Both the position numbers and the translations under genes were made by a program. The notes beneath the pieces are model-generated. The model had not been told where the DNA came from, made no database searches, and worked only from the letters and a program-made list of their open reading frames with translations. Of a stretch of DNA of 64,000 nucleotides, positions 52,139-61,621 are shown piece after piece (within the stretch, counting starts at the first letter, position 1; each line of letters begins with the position of its first letter). The DNA lies in assembly GCA_963785745.1 (NCBI GenBank), contig CAWAWR010000019.1, positions 62,001-126,000 on the forward strand, read 5' to 3'. Source of the stretch: VAZQ01 sp963785745. Its GTDB lineage: Bacteria; Pseudomonadota; Alphaproteobacteria; Rhizobiales; Xanthobacteraceae.

Positions 52139-52933
52139 ATGAATCGAATCGGCACCGCGATCCTGTTTGCGCTCGCCCTGGTGCTCGCCTTGGCGGCGTC
52201 GGCGCCGGGCGCGCAGGCCGGCGACGGCTCCGCCGTCCATGTCCTCGGCTTCTCGGCCGACGGCCGCTATTTCGCGTTCGAGCAATACGGCGAGCAGGAC
52301 GGCTCGGGCACGCTTCATTCGACCATCACCGCGATCGAAATCGCCGGCGACCGCCTGGTGAAGGGCATGCCGGTCACCGCGATCATGGACCCCGACAATC
52401 CGGCGTTGGGCAAGGAGCCGCGCGACAAGCAGCTCACCGACATCCGCGCCAAGGCGGCGGCGGACGCAGCCGCGCTGCTCCAGCAGCTCGGCGTCTCCGG
52501 CGTGGGTACGCAGGTTGCAGCCGTGCTGGCTAGCCGCTCGCGCTCGCTGCTGGGTCCCGAGCAGGTCAAGACCGCGCAGAAGGCCGTCGTCACGACGATC
52601 CCCCTGCCGACCGAGCGCTTCGGCAACGACACGCGGCTGGTGCTGCGGGAGTTCGACATCGCGCTGCCGCGCTGCAAGGACCTGGTGTCCGGCGAGCATC
52701 CCAACGGCTTCGGGCTGACGCTCGAGCGCAAGGGCCGCCCGACCATTCACTTGAGCCGCGACCAGACGATCCCGGCCTCGCGCGGATGCCCGGACAAATA
52801 CGGCATCGCCGAAGCGCATGCGCTTCCCCTGCCCGACGGCTCGATCGCGCTTGCGATCGTGGTCCAGTATTTCTACACCGCGTTCGAAGGACCGGACCGG
52901 CGGTTTCTCGTGGTGACGGGCCGGGTCCTGTAA
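52139..52933 (+). CDS. secreted DUF2259 protein
   Basis: The protein has 264 aa. A signal peptide covers about 1-27 (cleavage after AQA). The DUF2259 pattern follows: VHVLGFSADGRYFAFEQYGEQDGSG, then TAIEIAGDRLVKGMPV. Two cysteines (in LPRCKDL and RGCPDKY) could form a disulfide. The biochemical role is not established for this family. It lies between rpe and purB, with gaps of 58 and 40 bases. The ATG 52139 start begins the signal peptide. Confidence 0.8.
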   Translation: MNRIGTAILFALALVLALAASAPGAQAGDGSAVHVLGFSADGRYFAFEQYGEQDGSGTLHSTITAIEIAGDRLVKGMPVTAIMDPDNPALGKEPRDKQLTDIRAKAAADAAALLQQLGVSGVGTQVAAVLASRSRSLLGPEQVKTAQKAVVTTIPLPTERFGNDTRLVLREFDIALPRCKDLVSGEHPNGFGLTLERKGRPTIHLSRDQTIPASRGCPDKYGIAEAHALPLPDGSIALAIVVQYFYTAFEGPDRRFLVVTGRVL

Positions 52934-52973
52934 GCAAGAATTCCGCTACGCATTGATCGCATCGAGGCATTGA

Positions 52974-54284
52974 ATGATCCCGCGTTACACCCGTCCCGAA
53001 ATGGCGGCGATCTGGGAGCCGCAGACCCGCTTCCGCATCTGGTTCGAGATCGAGGCGCACGCCGCCGACGCCATGGCGAAGCTCGGGATCATCCCGAAGG
53101 CGGCGGCGAAGAAGATCTGGGACAAGGGCCGCAACGCGAAATTCGACATCGAACGCATCGACGCCATCGAGCGCGAGGTGAAGCACGACGTCATCGCCTT
53201 CCTGACCCATCTGGCGGAGATCGTCGGCCCCGAGGCGCGCTTCGTGCACGCCGGCATGACCTCGTCGGACGTGCTCGACACCTGCCTCAACGTGCAACTC
53301 GTGCGCGCCGCCGACATCCTGATCGCCGACGTCGACAAGCTCCTCGCGGCGCTCAAGCGCCGCGCCATCGAGCACAAGATGACGCCGACCATCGGCCGCT
53401 CGCACGGCATCCATGCCGAGCCGACAACGTTCGGCCTCAAGCTCGCGCAGGCCTATGCCGAGTTCGACCGCGCCAAGGCGCGGCTCAAGCAGGCGCGCGA
53501 GGAAGTCGCGACCTGCGCGATTTCCGGCGCGGTCGGCACCTTCGCGCAGATCGACCCGCGCGTTGAGGCGCACGTGGCGAAGGCGATGGGCCTCAAGGTC
53601 GAGCCGGTCTCGACCCAGATCATCCCGCGCGACCGTCACGCCATGTATTTCGCGGTGCTCGGCGTGGTCGCCTCGTCGGTCGAGCGGCTCGCCACCGAAA
53701 TCCGCCACCTGCAGCGCACCGAGGTGCTGGAGGCGGAGGAGTTCTTTTCCGAAGGCCAGAAAGGCTCATCGGCGATGCCGCACAAGCGCAACCCGGTGCT
53801 GTCGGAGAACGTCACCGGGCTCGCGCGCATGGTGCGCGCCTATGTGACGCCGGCGATGGAAAACGTCGCGCTCTGGCACGAACGCGACATCTCGCATTCA
53901 TCGGTCGAGCGCATGATCGGGCCGGACGCGACCGCGACGCTCGACTTCGCGCTCAACCGGCTCGCCGGCATCGTCGACAAGCTGATCGTCTACCCGGAGA
54001 ACATGCGCAAGAACCTCGACCGCCTCGGCGGGCTCGTGCATTCGCAGCGCATCCTGATCGCGCTGACGCAGGCAGGCGTCGCGCGCGAGGACGCCTATCG
54101 GCTGGTCCAGCGCAACGCGATGCGGGTCTGGCGCGGCGAAGGCGACTTCCTCACCTTCCTCAAGGCCGACAAGGACGTGCGCAAGCACCTGAGCGAAGCC
54201 GAGCTGAAGGCCAATTTCGACCTCGGCCATCACTTCAAGCACGTCAACACGATCTTCAAGCGGGTGTTCGGCGGCAAGGCGTGA
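52974..54284 (+). CDS. purB: adenylosuccinate lyase
   Basis: The protein has 436 aa. The superfamily signature GSSAMPHKRNP is complete, and TSSDVLDTCLNVQL, GRSHGIHAEPTTFGLK and WHERDISHSSVERMIGPD are as in PurB. It catalyses two steps of purine synthesis. The start ATG 52974 begins IPRYTRPEMAAIW, a typical PurB start. Downstream follows a large palindromic element (54298-54446). Confidence 0.96.
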   Translation: MIPRYTRPEMAAIWEPQTRFRIWFEIEAHAADAMAKLGIIPKAAAKKIWDKGRNAKFDIERIDAIEREVKHDVIAFLTHLAEIVGPEARFVHAGMTSSDVLDTCLNVQLVRAADILIADVDKLLAALKRRAIEHKMTPTIGRSHGIHAEPTTFGLKLAQAYAEFDRAKARLKQAREEVATCAISGAVGTFAQIDPRVEAHVAKAMGLKVEPVSTQIIPRDRHAMYFAVLGVVASSVERLATEIRHLQRTEVLEAEEFFSEGQKGSSAMPHKRNPVLSENVTGLARMVRAYVTPAMENVALWHERDISHSSVERMIGPDATATLDFALNRLAGIVDKLIVYPENMRKNLDRLGGLVHSQRILIALTQAGVAREDAYRLVQRNAMRVWRGEGDFLTFLKADKDVRKHLSEAELKANFDLGHHFKHVNTIFKRVFGGKA

Positions 54285-54297
54285 CGAACCTCGACCC

Positions 54298-54446
54298 GTC
54301 ATCCTGAGGTGCGAAGCACCATAAGCGCGTTGACGCGCGTCTTCGACGCGCTATGGCGCGAGCCTCGAAGGACGACGGCCCAGCTGTTGCAACATCGTGG
54401 CCGCACATCTCTTCGAGGGCCGCTACGCGGCCACCTCAGGATGACG
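54298..54446. repeat. 149-base palindromic intergenic element
   Basis: The ends are perfect 15-bp inverted repeats: CGTCATCCTGAGGTG at 54298-54312 and its complement at 54432-54446. Inside are further pairs (for example GCCTCGAAGGACGACGG against CTTCGAGGGC, and GCGCGT/ACGCGC stretches). I recall this CGTCATCCTGAGG-type repeat as widespread between genes in Bradyrhizobium and Rhodopseudomonas. It carries no ORF. It sits exactly between the convergent purB and tctC genes, 13 bases after purB and 9 before the tctC stop. Confidence 0.85.
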
Positions 54447-54455
54447 GCGAGAGAA

Positions 54456-55431
54456 TCACTCCGCGGTGATATTCCCGGTCTCGACCACCGCTTTCCAGCG
54501 CGCGATCTCGGCAGCCAGGAATTTCGCGAACTCTTCCCCATTGCTGGCGACGACGTCGAAGCCGATCGCCTCGAACTTCGTCTTGATGTCCGGCGCGTTG
54601 GCGGAGGCGACGAGCTCGGCCTCGAGCTTCGCCTTCACCGCCGGCTGGCAAGCCCCTGGGCGCCGCCGCGGCCTGCCAGGAATAGACGACCAGATCCTTG
54701 ACGCCGGCTTCCGCCATCGAGCGCACGTCCGGCAGCGTCGCGACGCGGCTTTCGCTGGTCACCGCCAGCGCTTTCAGCTTTCCGGCCTTCACGTGCTGCG
54801 AGATCGCGCCGAGGTTCTGGAACGAGACATTGGCGTGGCCGGCGATGAGATCGTTGATGGCGGGCCCGCCGCCTTTGTAGGGCACGTGGATGCCTGACGT
54901 GCCGGTCTTCTGCCAGAACAGCGCGGCGGTGAGATGGTCCGACGAGCCGGTGCCTGACGATGCGAAGGTGACCTTGCCGGGATTCTTCTTAAGGTAATCG
55001 ATCAGCTCGCCGACGCTGTTGGCCGGAAACGACGGGCTCGCCACCAGCACGTTCGGCGTGCGCACCACTTGCGACAGCAGGTCGAAATCCTTCTGCGGGT
55101 CGTAGCGGAGATTCTTGTAGAGCGCGGGATTGATCGCGAACACGCCGATCGAACCGACCAGCAACGTGTAGCCGTCGGCCGGCGCCTGCTTCATCGCCAT
55201 CGCGCCGAGCCCGCCGTTGGCGCCGGCGCGATTGTCGATCACCACCGTCTGCTTGAGACGCTCCGTCAGCTTCGACGTGACCAGCCGCGCCGTGATGTCG
55301 GAGGCCCCGCCGGGCGGGAACGGCACGATGACGGTGATGTTGCGTTCGGGAAAATCCGCACGCTGCGCGAACGCGGCCGTGACCGCGGCAAACGCGGCAA
55401 CGGCAAGCAGTCCAGCGGTCCTGAATTTCAT
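54456..55431 (-). pseudogene. TctC/Bug-type solute-binding protein with a late frameshift
   Basis: From ATG 55431 the frame gives a signal peptide (to about residue 22), NITVIVPFPPGGASDITARL, VVIDNRAGANGG, DGYTLLVG and IHVPYKGGGPAINDL, all diagnostic. Near 54645 the frame departs; the neighbouring frame resumes VKAKLEAELVASANAPDIK and FAKFLAAEIARWKAVVE, the normal C-terminus, with stop at 54456. One extra G in GCC-G-GCG-GTG explains it. The repaired protein would have about 325 aa. As in the other copies here, no TctA/TctB genes are adjacent. Confidence 0.85.
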
Positions 55432-55669
55432 CCGATCCTCCCGAAGTTGACGTCGTTGCGCCGTCGCGACGGCTTTGCCGTCGAGGGAGGTCGAGAGTAT
55501 CGCGGGGCGAAGCCTATGGGTAGGAGGCGCCCGGCCGGACAGGCCGCAGCGAATCCGTCCGGCTTGCCGCGGGCGGCGGCGCGCGGTGTCGGGCTGTGGA
55601 TGATTTGGTTTGCCCGACTCAGCGCGCCTGACCTAGGGTCGTGGCTCTCATAGCCAGGGAGGGCAACCT

Positions 55670-56245
55670 ATGAGCCGTCTCGTGCGCATTCCGGCGGAGA
55701 GTACGAGTTCCGGTATCATCGGTTTGGACGAGCAATTGCTTGGCGGTGTCGACAGGAACGAGCGTTCGCAGACGGCCAGCGACGGCTATCTCGAACGGAT
55801 CGCGAAATATCTCCCTGGCGAAGTGCTTGCCTTCTTCATCGTCATCAATGCGATCCTCAACCAGGTGGTGCAGGCGGGCGGCAAGGGCGCGCTGATGGCC
55901 GGCATCCCGGTGATGATCGTGGCGCAGATCGCGCTGGTCGTGTGCACGATCATGGTGCCGCTGTTCGTCTGGTACGTGCAGGAGAAAGGCGACGCCTGGG
56001 TGACCAACGCCGTCGTCTCCACGCTGGCGTTTCCGTTCTGGGCCTATGCGCTGGGCGCGACCGCCTTCGTCGAGCATTGGGACGGCAACCTCGCCGCCAT
56101 CATGCTGGCGACCTTCACGGTCGTGAGCGGACTGATCTCGCCGCGCCGGCCGCAGCAGAAGCGCGAGGAACGGGCCGTCAGCGTGCCGCCACGGGCCGAG
56201 CAGCGTCGCCCGCAACTCGACCTGGTCGGGCCGGGCCCGGCGTAG
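55670..56245 (+). CDS. multi-pass membrane hypothetical protein
   Basis: The protein has 191 aa. A soluble N-terminus of about 45 residues is followed by four hydrophobic helices (VLAFFIVINAILNQVV; IPVMIVAQIALVVCTIMVPL; NAVVSTLAFPFWAYALGA; NLAAIMLATFTVVSGLI) and a basic Pro-rich tail. GGAGGG precedes ATG 55670. No family is recognised. It lies between a tctC and murI; the 238 bases upstream hold no other gene. Confidence 0.65.
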   Translation: MSRLVRIPAESTSSGIIGLDEQLLGGVDRNERSQTASDGYLERIAKYLPGEVLAFFIVINAILNQVVQAGGKGALMAGIPVMIVAQIALVVCTIMVPLFVWYVQEKGDAWVTNAVVSTLAFPFWAYALGATAFVEHWDGNLAAIMLATFTVVSGLISPRRPQQKREERAVSVPPRAEQRRPQLDLVGPGPA

Positions 56246-56294
56246 CCGCGCCGCCGGTTGCGGCCACCGCCAACTTTTCGTACCAACGCTCGCC

Positions 56295-57079
56295 GTGGCG
56301 AGCGCTCCGACGATCCTTATCTTTGACTTCAGGCCTGGGCGGCCTCACCGTCCACCGCGAGGTCGCGGTCGGCGCGGCCCGACGCACGCTACGTCTATGT
56401 CGCCGACGATGCGTTCTTTCCTTACAGCGGCCATAGCGAGGCGGCGCTGGTCGAGCGCATCGTCCCGCTCATGGCAACGCTGATCGAAACCCACCGTCCG
56501 GCGTTGGCGGTCATTGCCTGCAACACCGCGTCGACGCTGGTGCTGCCGCATCTGCGCGCGCGTTTTGCGGTCCCGTTCGTCGGCACCGTGCCGGCGATCA
56601 AGCCGGCCTGCGCGGTTTCGGTGAGCAAGCGCGTGTCGGTGCTCGGCACCGAAGCGACGGTCTCGCGCGAATACACCCGCGCGCTGATCCGCGACTTTGC
56701 CAACGGCGCCGACGTGACGCTGGTCGGCTCCGCGCGGCTCGCGGCGCTCGCGGAGGCCGAGCTCAACGGCACGCCGGCCGCGGACGCGGCGATCGCCGCC
56801 GAGATCGCGCCCTGCTTCATCGATCGCGACGGCCGGCGCACCGATACCGTGGTGCTCGCCTGCACGCACTACCCGCTGCTGCAGGCGCGGCTGACGCGGC
56901 TGTCGCCCTGGCCGGTGACGTTCCTCGATCCGGCGCCCGCGATCGCGCGGCGCGTGCTCGATCTCGCGGGGCCGCCGGGGTCCCACGCCCCTCCGCCGGC
57001 CCAATTCGTGTTCACGTCCGGCAAGCCGCCCTCGGCGGCGCTCACCGCGGCACTGGCGCGTTTCGGCATCGGCCCATAG
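56295..57079 (+). pseudogene. murI: glutamate racemase with two frameshifts near the N-terminus
   Basis: The first frame from GTG 56295 gives ASAPTILIFD, then the +1 frame gives SGLGGLTVHREVAV, then a further shift gives ARPDARYVYVADDAFFPYSGHSEAALVERIVPLM, continuous with the rest of MurI. Catalytic Cys residues are in IACNTAST and LACTHYPLL. Two extra bases (a T near 56328 and a G near 56372) account for it; removing both restores an intact protein of about 260 aa. MurI supplies D-glutamate for peptidoglycan and is usually essential, so sequencing error is likelier than loss. Confidence 0.85.
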
Positions 57080-57124
57080 CATCGGTCTTGGAAGACTCGT
57101 TCCTCTCACAAGGCAGGCGATGCG

Positions 57125-57445
57125 ATGGCGAATGAATCCCCGACGGCCCGGCGAACCCTTCAGTTCAAATTCACCCTGCCGACGTCGGATGCCTCCCTCC
57201 TGCTCTCGCTCCTGAAGGCGGCGCGGCCGTTCCACGAGGCGTTTGGCGGCAAGAAGTTCCGCCTGCTCCAGAACGTCGACGACCCGGCGCGCTACGTGCA
57301 CGAGATCGAATACGAGATTCATGAGGCGATCGAATTCAACCGCCAGCGCTTCGCCTCGGACCCGCGGGTCCAGGCGACCCTGCAGTCCTGGCGGGCCATG
57401 CTGGGCGGCCAGATCGAGATGGACGTCTACCAGGAGGTCGAGTAG
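57125..57445 (+). CDS. small conserved hypothetical protein
   Basis: The protein has 106 aa, soluble, with no signal peptide. It reads like a small alpha/beta domain: LQFKFTLPTSDASLLLSLLKAARPFHEAFGG, then KKFRLLQNVDDPARYVHEIEYEIHEAIEFNRQ. This layout recalls dimeric alpha/beta-barrel proteins but has no assignable active site. The start ATG 57125 follows GGCAGGCG. It lies between murI and rpsD. The function is unknown. Confidence 0.65.
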   Translation: MANESPTARRTLQFKFTLPTSDASLLLSLLKAARPFHEAFGGKKFRLLQNVDDPARYVHEIEYEIHEAIEFNRQRFASDPRVQATLQSWRAMLGGQIEMDVYQEVE

Positions 57446-57651
57446 CTCCCCCGGCGGGCCCGGTTTCCCGGGTTTGACTTGGGCCCCCCGACCCCCTAGA
57501 AACCGCGCATCTCGCGGGCCTATTGGCCCGCGCGGTGTTTCGCGACCCGTGGTTTTGGCCAGCGCTAGGCCCCAAAACCTGTCGGTTCCGGCCAGTTCCG
57601 GGACAAAGGAGGGCGCGATCCTCAAACCGTAACGAACACCATGAGGACGCG

Positions 57652-58269
57652 ATGACCAAGCGCCACCAGGCGAAGTACAAGATCGACCGCCGTATGGGCC
57701 AGAACGTGTGGGGCCGCCCGAAGAGCCCCGTCAATCACCGTGAATACGGCCCCGGCCAGCACGGCCAGCGCCGCAAGGGCAAGCTCTCCGACTACGGCGT
57801 GCAGCTCAAGGCCAAGCAGAAGCTGCGCGGCTACTACGGCAACATCCTCGAGCGGCAGTTCCGCGGGATCTATGCCGAGGCGCGGCGCCTCAAGGGCGAT
57901 ACCGGCGCGCACATGATCGGCCTGCTGGAGCGGCGGCTCGATGCCGTGATCTACCGTGCCAAGTTCGTGCCCACCGTGTTCGCGGCGCGGCAGTTCATCA
58001 GCCACGGCCACATCAAGGTCAACGGCCGGCGCGTCACCATCCCGAGCTACACGCTGAAGGTCGGCGAGCTGGTCGAGGTGAAGGACAAGTCGAAGCAGCT
58101 CGCATTGGTGCTGGAAGCGACCGGCCTCGCCGAGCGCGACGTGCCCGACTATGTCGAGGTCGACCACACCAAGATGACCGCCAAGCTCACGCGAGTCCCG
58201 CTGATCACCGAGGTTCCCTACCCGGTCCAGATGGAGCCGCATCTGGTGGTCGAGTTCTACTCGCGCTGA
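57652..58269 (+). CDS. rpsD: 30S ribosomal protein S4
   Basis: The protein has 205 aa, the standard S4 length. It has the S4 N-terminal region (VNHREYGPGQHGQRRKGKLSDYGVQLKAKQKLR), the S4 RNA-binding domain (ERRLDAVIYRAKF, ARQFISHGHIKVNGRRVTIPSY) and a conserved C-terminus. It nucleates assembly of the small subunit. The start is ATG 57652. It is followed by a strong intrinsic terminator at 58302-58328. Confidence 0.97.
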   Translation: MTKRHQAKYKIDRRMGQNVWGRPKSPVNHREYGPGQHGQRRKGKLSDYGVQLKAKQKLRGYYGNILERQFRGIYAEARRLKGDTGAHMIGLLERRLDAVIYRAKFVPTVFAARQFISHGHIKVNGRRVTIPSYTLKVGELVEVKDKSKQLALVLEATGLAERDVPDYVEVDHTKMTAKLTRVPLITEVPYPVQMEPHLVVEFYSR

Positions 58270-58301
58270 CCGCCGGAAGACCTTCTGGATCCAAGCATTT
58301 C

Positions 58302-58328
58302 AAAACCCCGGCCTGGCGCCGGGGTTTT
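58302..58328 (+). terminator. intrinsic terminator of rpsD
   Basis: AAAACCCCGGC pairs with GCCGGGGTTTT across a five-base loop (CTGGC), an 11-bp stem that ends in T residues (TTTTCGTTTT). It lies 33 bases after the rpsD stop codon. Confidence 0.85.
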
Positions 58329-58488
58329 CGTTTTGCAGGGCAGCGAATCCACAGTTCTCTTTAGTCGCAGATGACTATTTATGGGGCAAAGATTGAAGGC
58401 AATGCCTACATTTTGTATGCTGAACGTCTAGTTAGTAGAATTTTACCACTGCGTGCGTTCGGAAAAACCTTTGCAAAGGGAGACGCAC

Positions 58489-58722
58489 ATGGATGCGTTA
58501 AACGCGGTAAAGGGTTGGATAGGCGCGTTGACAGACGTTGGTCTGATGCTTTTGGGCCTCGCCATCGTCTGTGCCTTGCTGGTGGGAGCGAATCTCCCGT
58601 TCTTCGGCAACGTCGTTACGAACATCATGGCCCTCGTGGGTGACCTGGGTAAGAACGGGCTCGTCGGCCTGATCGCTCTCGGCGTCATCCTGTGGCTGTT
58701 CGCCAATCGTAGGATGGCCTGA
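58489..58722 (+). CDS. small two-helix membrane protein, first of a similar pair
   Basis: The protein has 77 aa. Two hydrophobic helices (VGLMLLGLAIVCALLVGA and GLVGLIALGVILWLFA) are separated by a short loop (FFGNVVTNIMALVGDLGK) and followed by NRRMA. AAAGGGAG precedes ATG 58489. It resembles the next gene in size, helix spacing, the NVV/NVL loop and the LVGL...FAN/LAN ending. The pair looks like an old tandem duplication. The function is unknown. Confidence 0.65.
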   Translation: MDALNAVKGWIGALTDVGLMLLGLAIVCALLVGANLPFFGNVVTNIMALVGDLGKNGLVGLIALGVILWLFANRRMA

Positions 58723-58837
58723 CGCGCAGGCCGCCGCGCATGTCGCTGGTTGATCGCGGGCGTCTTGCCGGGTGCCCGTGATAGGGGACATTGGGTGGAT
58801 GGCGGTGCCGTCCACCCAATGGATCGGAGGGCGAGCC

Positions 58838-59074
58838 ATGCTGGATTATCTGCACAAGACCAAGCAGTACCTCTGGATTTTCGTCGAGATCGGATTTCTC
58901 GCGGTCCTGACGATCATCCTCATCCACCTGATCATTGGTCCGAACTCCGGCGTGTTCGTGACCACCGTCGCCGACAATGTGCTCAAATTCGCCAACGGCA
59001 TTCAGCCGCAGGCGCTGGTCGGCCTCGCGATCGTGCTGGCGCTGGTGATCCTGCTCGCCAACAAGATCAAGTAG
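58838..59074 (+). CDS. small two-helix membrane protein, second of a similar pair
   Basis: The protein has 78 aa. The N-terminal segment MLDYLHKTKQYLWIF leads into helix one (EIGFLAVLTIILIHLII) and, after a loop (VADNVLKFANGIQPQ), helix two (ALVGLAIVLALVILLA), ending NKIK. GGAGGG precedes ATG 58838. It lies 115 bases after its partner. The paired layout suggests a hetero-oligomer in the membrane. No family is recognised. Confidence 0.65.
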   Translation: MLDYLHKTKQYLWIFVEIGFLAVLTIILIHLIIGPNSGVFVTTVADNVLKFANGIQPQALVGLAIVLALVILLANKIK

Positions 59075-59086
59075 CGCTGAACGATC

Positions 59087-61100
59087 TCAGAACCGGTCGC
59101 TCGCCTCGGCGGCGCGGACATAGGCGGCGGCGTCGCTGGCAGCAGCAGCCGCTCGGCGACCAGCGTATCCGCCGCCGCCCTCACCTTCGCCACATAGTCC
59201 GCGCGCGAGCCGTAGCGCTCCCCGATCGAAGGCCGCGGATCGTTCGCCGCTTCGCGCTCGGCCTTCGTCTTGGCGAAGGGAATGTAGGAGCCGTCGCGAT
59301 CGCACAGCTCGCTCGGAATGCGCGCGTAGAGATTCCAGCCGGTGTAGGTCGCAAGCGGCACGGCGATCGGCGGCAAGCGGATGCCCGCGGTTTCGTTGCC
59401 GTCGGAATCCACCGCCGCGACGCGCGTGCCATAGAGCTGTGCGCTGGCGAGCGTGGCGCCCGCCGTGGTCCGCGTACCCGGGGGATCGATCCAGTCGGCG
59501 AGTGGGCCGAAGCGGTTGCCTCCGCGAACCAGCGTCACGCCTTTGATCGCCGGCAACGTCACCGTCTCGTCACTCGACCGCTGTGTGCCCGCGCCAATGG
59601 TCGGCACGCGGCTTGCGGGCGGCGCGGTGCCTTCGGTCACCCATTGTTCGAGCGCCACCACGAGCGCGCGCATCGCCGGCGCCGGCGAATGCGGATTGGT
59701 CGGATTGGCGCAGACACCGCGCCCGGTGCCGAGCCCGGCGCGGCCGCCATGCTGGGTGCCGGCGATGAGATAGACACGGGAATTCGCAGGCAATGAGAGG
59801 TCGCGGCTGCCCGTCGCGTCCATGGTGAGCAGCGAGGCGCCCTTCTGCCAGTACTCGGTCGAGGTGTTGGTCTCGATCATCAACGGATCGAACCCGTCGC
59901 CGCGGAGCAACGAACCGGATTTTCCGGCCAGCGGATCGGTGGTTTGCGCGGTCGAGAACGGGAACCAGTTCTCGGGATAGTGATGATCCTCGTGCTGCGT
60001 AACGGTGCGGTCGGGCTCTGCAAATGAGTGATTGCCGAAGACCTTGCCGGCGCCGGCGGTGTGCGAATAGACGCCGTCGAACACCTTGCGACCGGCAAGG
60101 TCCTTGTTCATGCCGAGCTCGATGTAGTGGCGCAGGAAGCGGCCGGCCTGCGAGCCGCCGAACGCGAGCGTGTGGCGGACGCCGTGCGCGTTGAGCGGAT
60201 TGGCAGTGCCTTTGTCGTCGGCCTTCTCGTGCCGCAGGAACGACACCACGTCGCGGGTGGCGGCAAAGCCGATGCCGACGACTTTCGATTGCGTCGCCTC
60301 GTAGAAAAGCTCGTAGATCGCCGCGGTCGTGAATTTCGTGCCCTTCGGCAACAGGCGAACCGATGTCGCGCTTGCGAACTCCCACTGGTCGGCCGGAACC
60401 TCGGTGCGCTGGTCGCCCTCGCGGTCGCGCACGAAAAGCTGCGCCTTGCTGCGGTCGGTGGTGGCGGCGGGATAGTTGAGCCGCACGGTTTCGAGGTCGG
60501 CGGGCCTGCGCTTGCCGACCTGGAATTCCTCGCGGATGCGGCGCACCATCGGCGCGCCGTTTTCCATCGCCACCGGGAAACGCGCGGTCATGCGCGCATT
60601 CGCATTCGACACGTCCGGGTCCCAGGCCGACCACACCACCGTGTAGCCGCGCTCGAACACGAACGCATTGCCCGCGTGCGCGGGCGTGGTCGGATTGTTG
60701 AGCGCGTTGGCCAGCGACACCTGCGCCGCCCGACGTCACGTCGAGCAGCCGCGTGCCGAGCTGCTTGTTGCCGCGGTTGAGCACCTCATAATAGAGGATG
60801 CCACTCCCCTTCGCCGGATCGGCCGGCCGCAGGATGAAAATGTCGACCTCGTATTCGACCATGCCGCGGGCGTTGCGCGGCGCCTTGTCGAGATCGACGA
60901 TGCCGGCGTTCTCGCGCGCGCTCGGATCGAGCTCGCCTTTGGCGATCCCCTTCACGCGCTCATAGGGCCCGACTGCTCCAAACGAATGCCCGTCGATGAA
61001 CGGCTCGACGGCGTCGATCCGGATTTCGACAATACGGGCTTGAGCGGCGGTGACGAAACCGAGAACTCGCGAGCGCAAGAACGAGCGTCTTCCACGGCAT
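59087..61100 (-). pseudogene. exported alpha/beta-hydrolase-domain protein with about three frameshifts
   Basis: Pieces in successive frames join into one protein of about 665 aa: start ATG 61100 with a signal-peptide-like MPWKTLVLALA; then RIVEIRIDAVEPFIDGHSFG and GILYYEVLNRGNKQLGTRLLDV; then a long part with FVFERGYTVVWSAWDPDV, FGGSQAGRFLRHYIELG (serine elbow-like GGSQAG), IYLIAGTQHGG-type and DPPGTRTTAG segments; and finally SDAAAYVRAAEASDRF with a stop at 59087. Joins lie near 61060, 60728 and 59140. It resembles large PF20091-type hydrolases. It is either decayed or poorly sequenced. Confidence 0.7.
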
Positions 61101-61186
61101 GGCGTTTCCCCAAGCGGTTATATTCGTTGAGGCCATTCGGCCTCCACGCGCGCGCGCCGTCAATAGGGGAAACCGGAAAGCGAGGG

Positions 61187-61519
61187 CTAGGCCGTGACCT
61201 TGCCCGCCACGCCCTTGTCCTTGAGCAGCGACTGCAGCTCGCCGGCCTGGAACATCTCGCGGATGATGTCGCAGCCGCCGACGAACTCGCCCTTCACGTA
61301 AAGCTGCGGAATGGTCGGCCAATTGGAGAAGCTCTTGATGCCGTTCCGCAGGTCGTCGGATTCGAGCACGTTGAGGCCCTTATAGGTCACGCCGAGATGA
61401 TCGAGAATCTGCACCACCTGGCCCGAGAAGCCGCACATCGGGAACTGTGGCGTGCCCTTCATGAACAGCACCACGTCGTTGTTCTTGACCTCGTTGGCGA
61501 TGAATTGGTCGATGCTCAT
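61187..61519 (-). CDS. grxD: monothiol glutaredoxin (Grx4/GrxD type)
   Basis: The protein has 110 aa. The CGFS active site is at residues 29-32, with KGTPQFPMCGFS, then FSNWPTIPQLYVKGEFVGGCDI, the glutathione-binding TIP and GGCD motifs. Such proteins hold and deliver [2Fe-2S] clusters. ATG 61519 is chosen; the longer frame adds an unlikely leader. The BolA partner commonly found next to grxD is not in the visible neighbourhood: the next upstream gene encodes an LCCL protein. Confidence 0.95.
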   Translation of the reverse strand: MSIDQFIANEVKNNDVVLFMKGTPQFPMCGFSGQVVQILDHLGVTYKGLNVLESDDLRNGIKSFSNWPTIPQLYVKGEFVGGCDIIREMFQAGELQSLLKDKGVAGKVTA

Positions 61520-61621
61520 CGGAAATCCTTCCTGTCGCCGCGCTCGGGGCGAGTCATGCCCTAAAATCGGATTTTTTGGGCCGTTTCGCAAGGGGAACCG
61601 GCCTGTTCTCCCGAAGGCATA

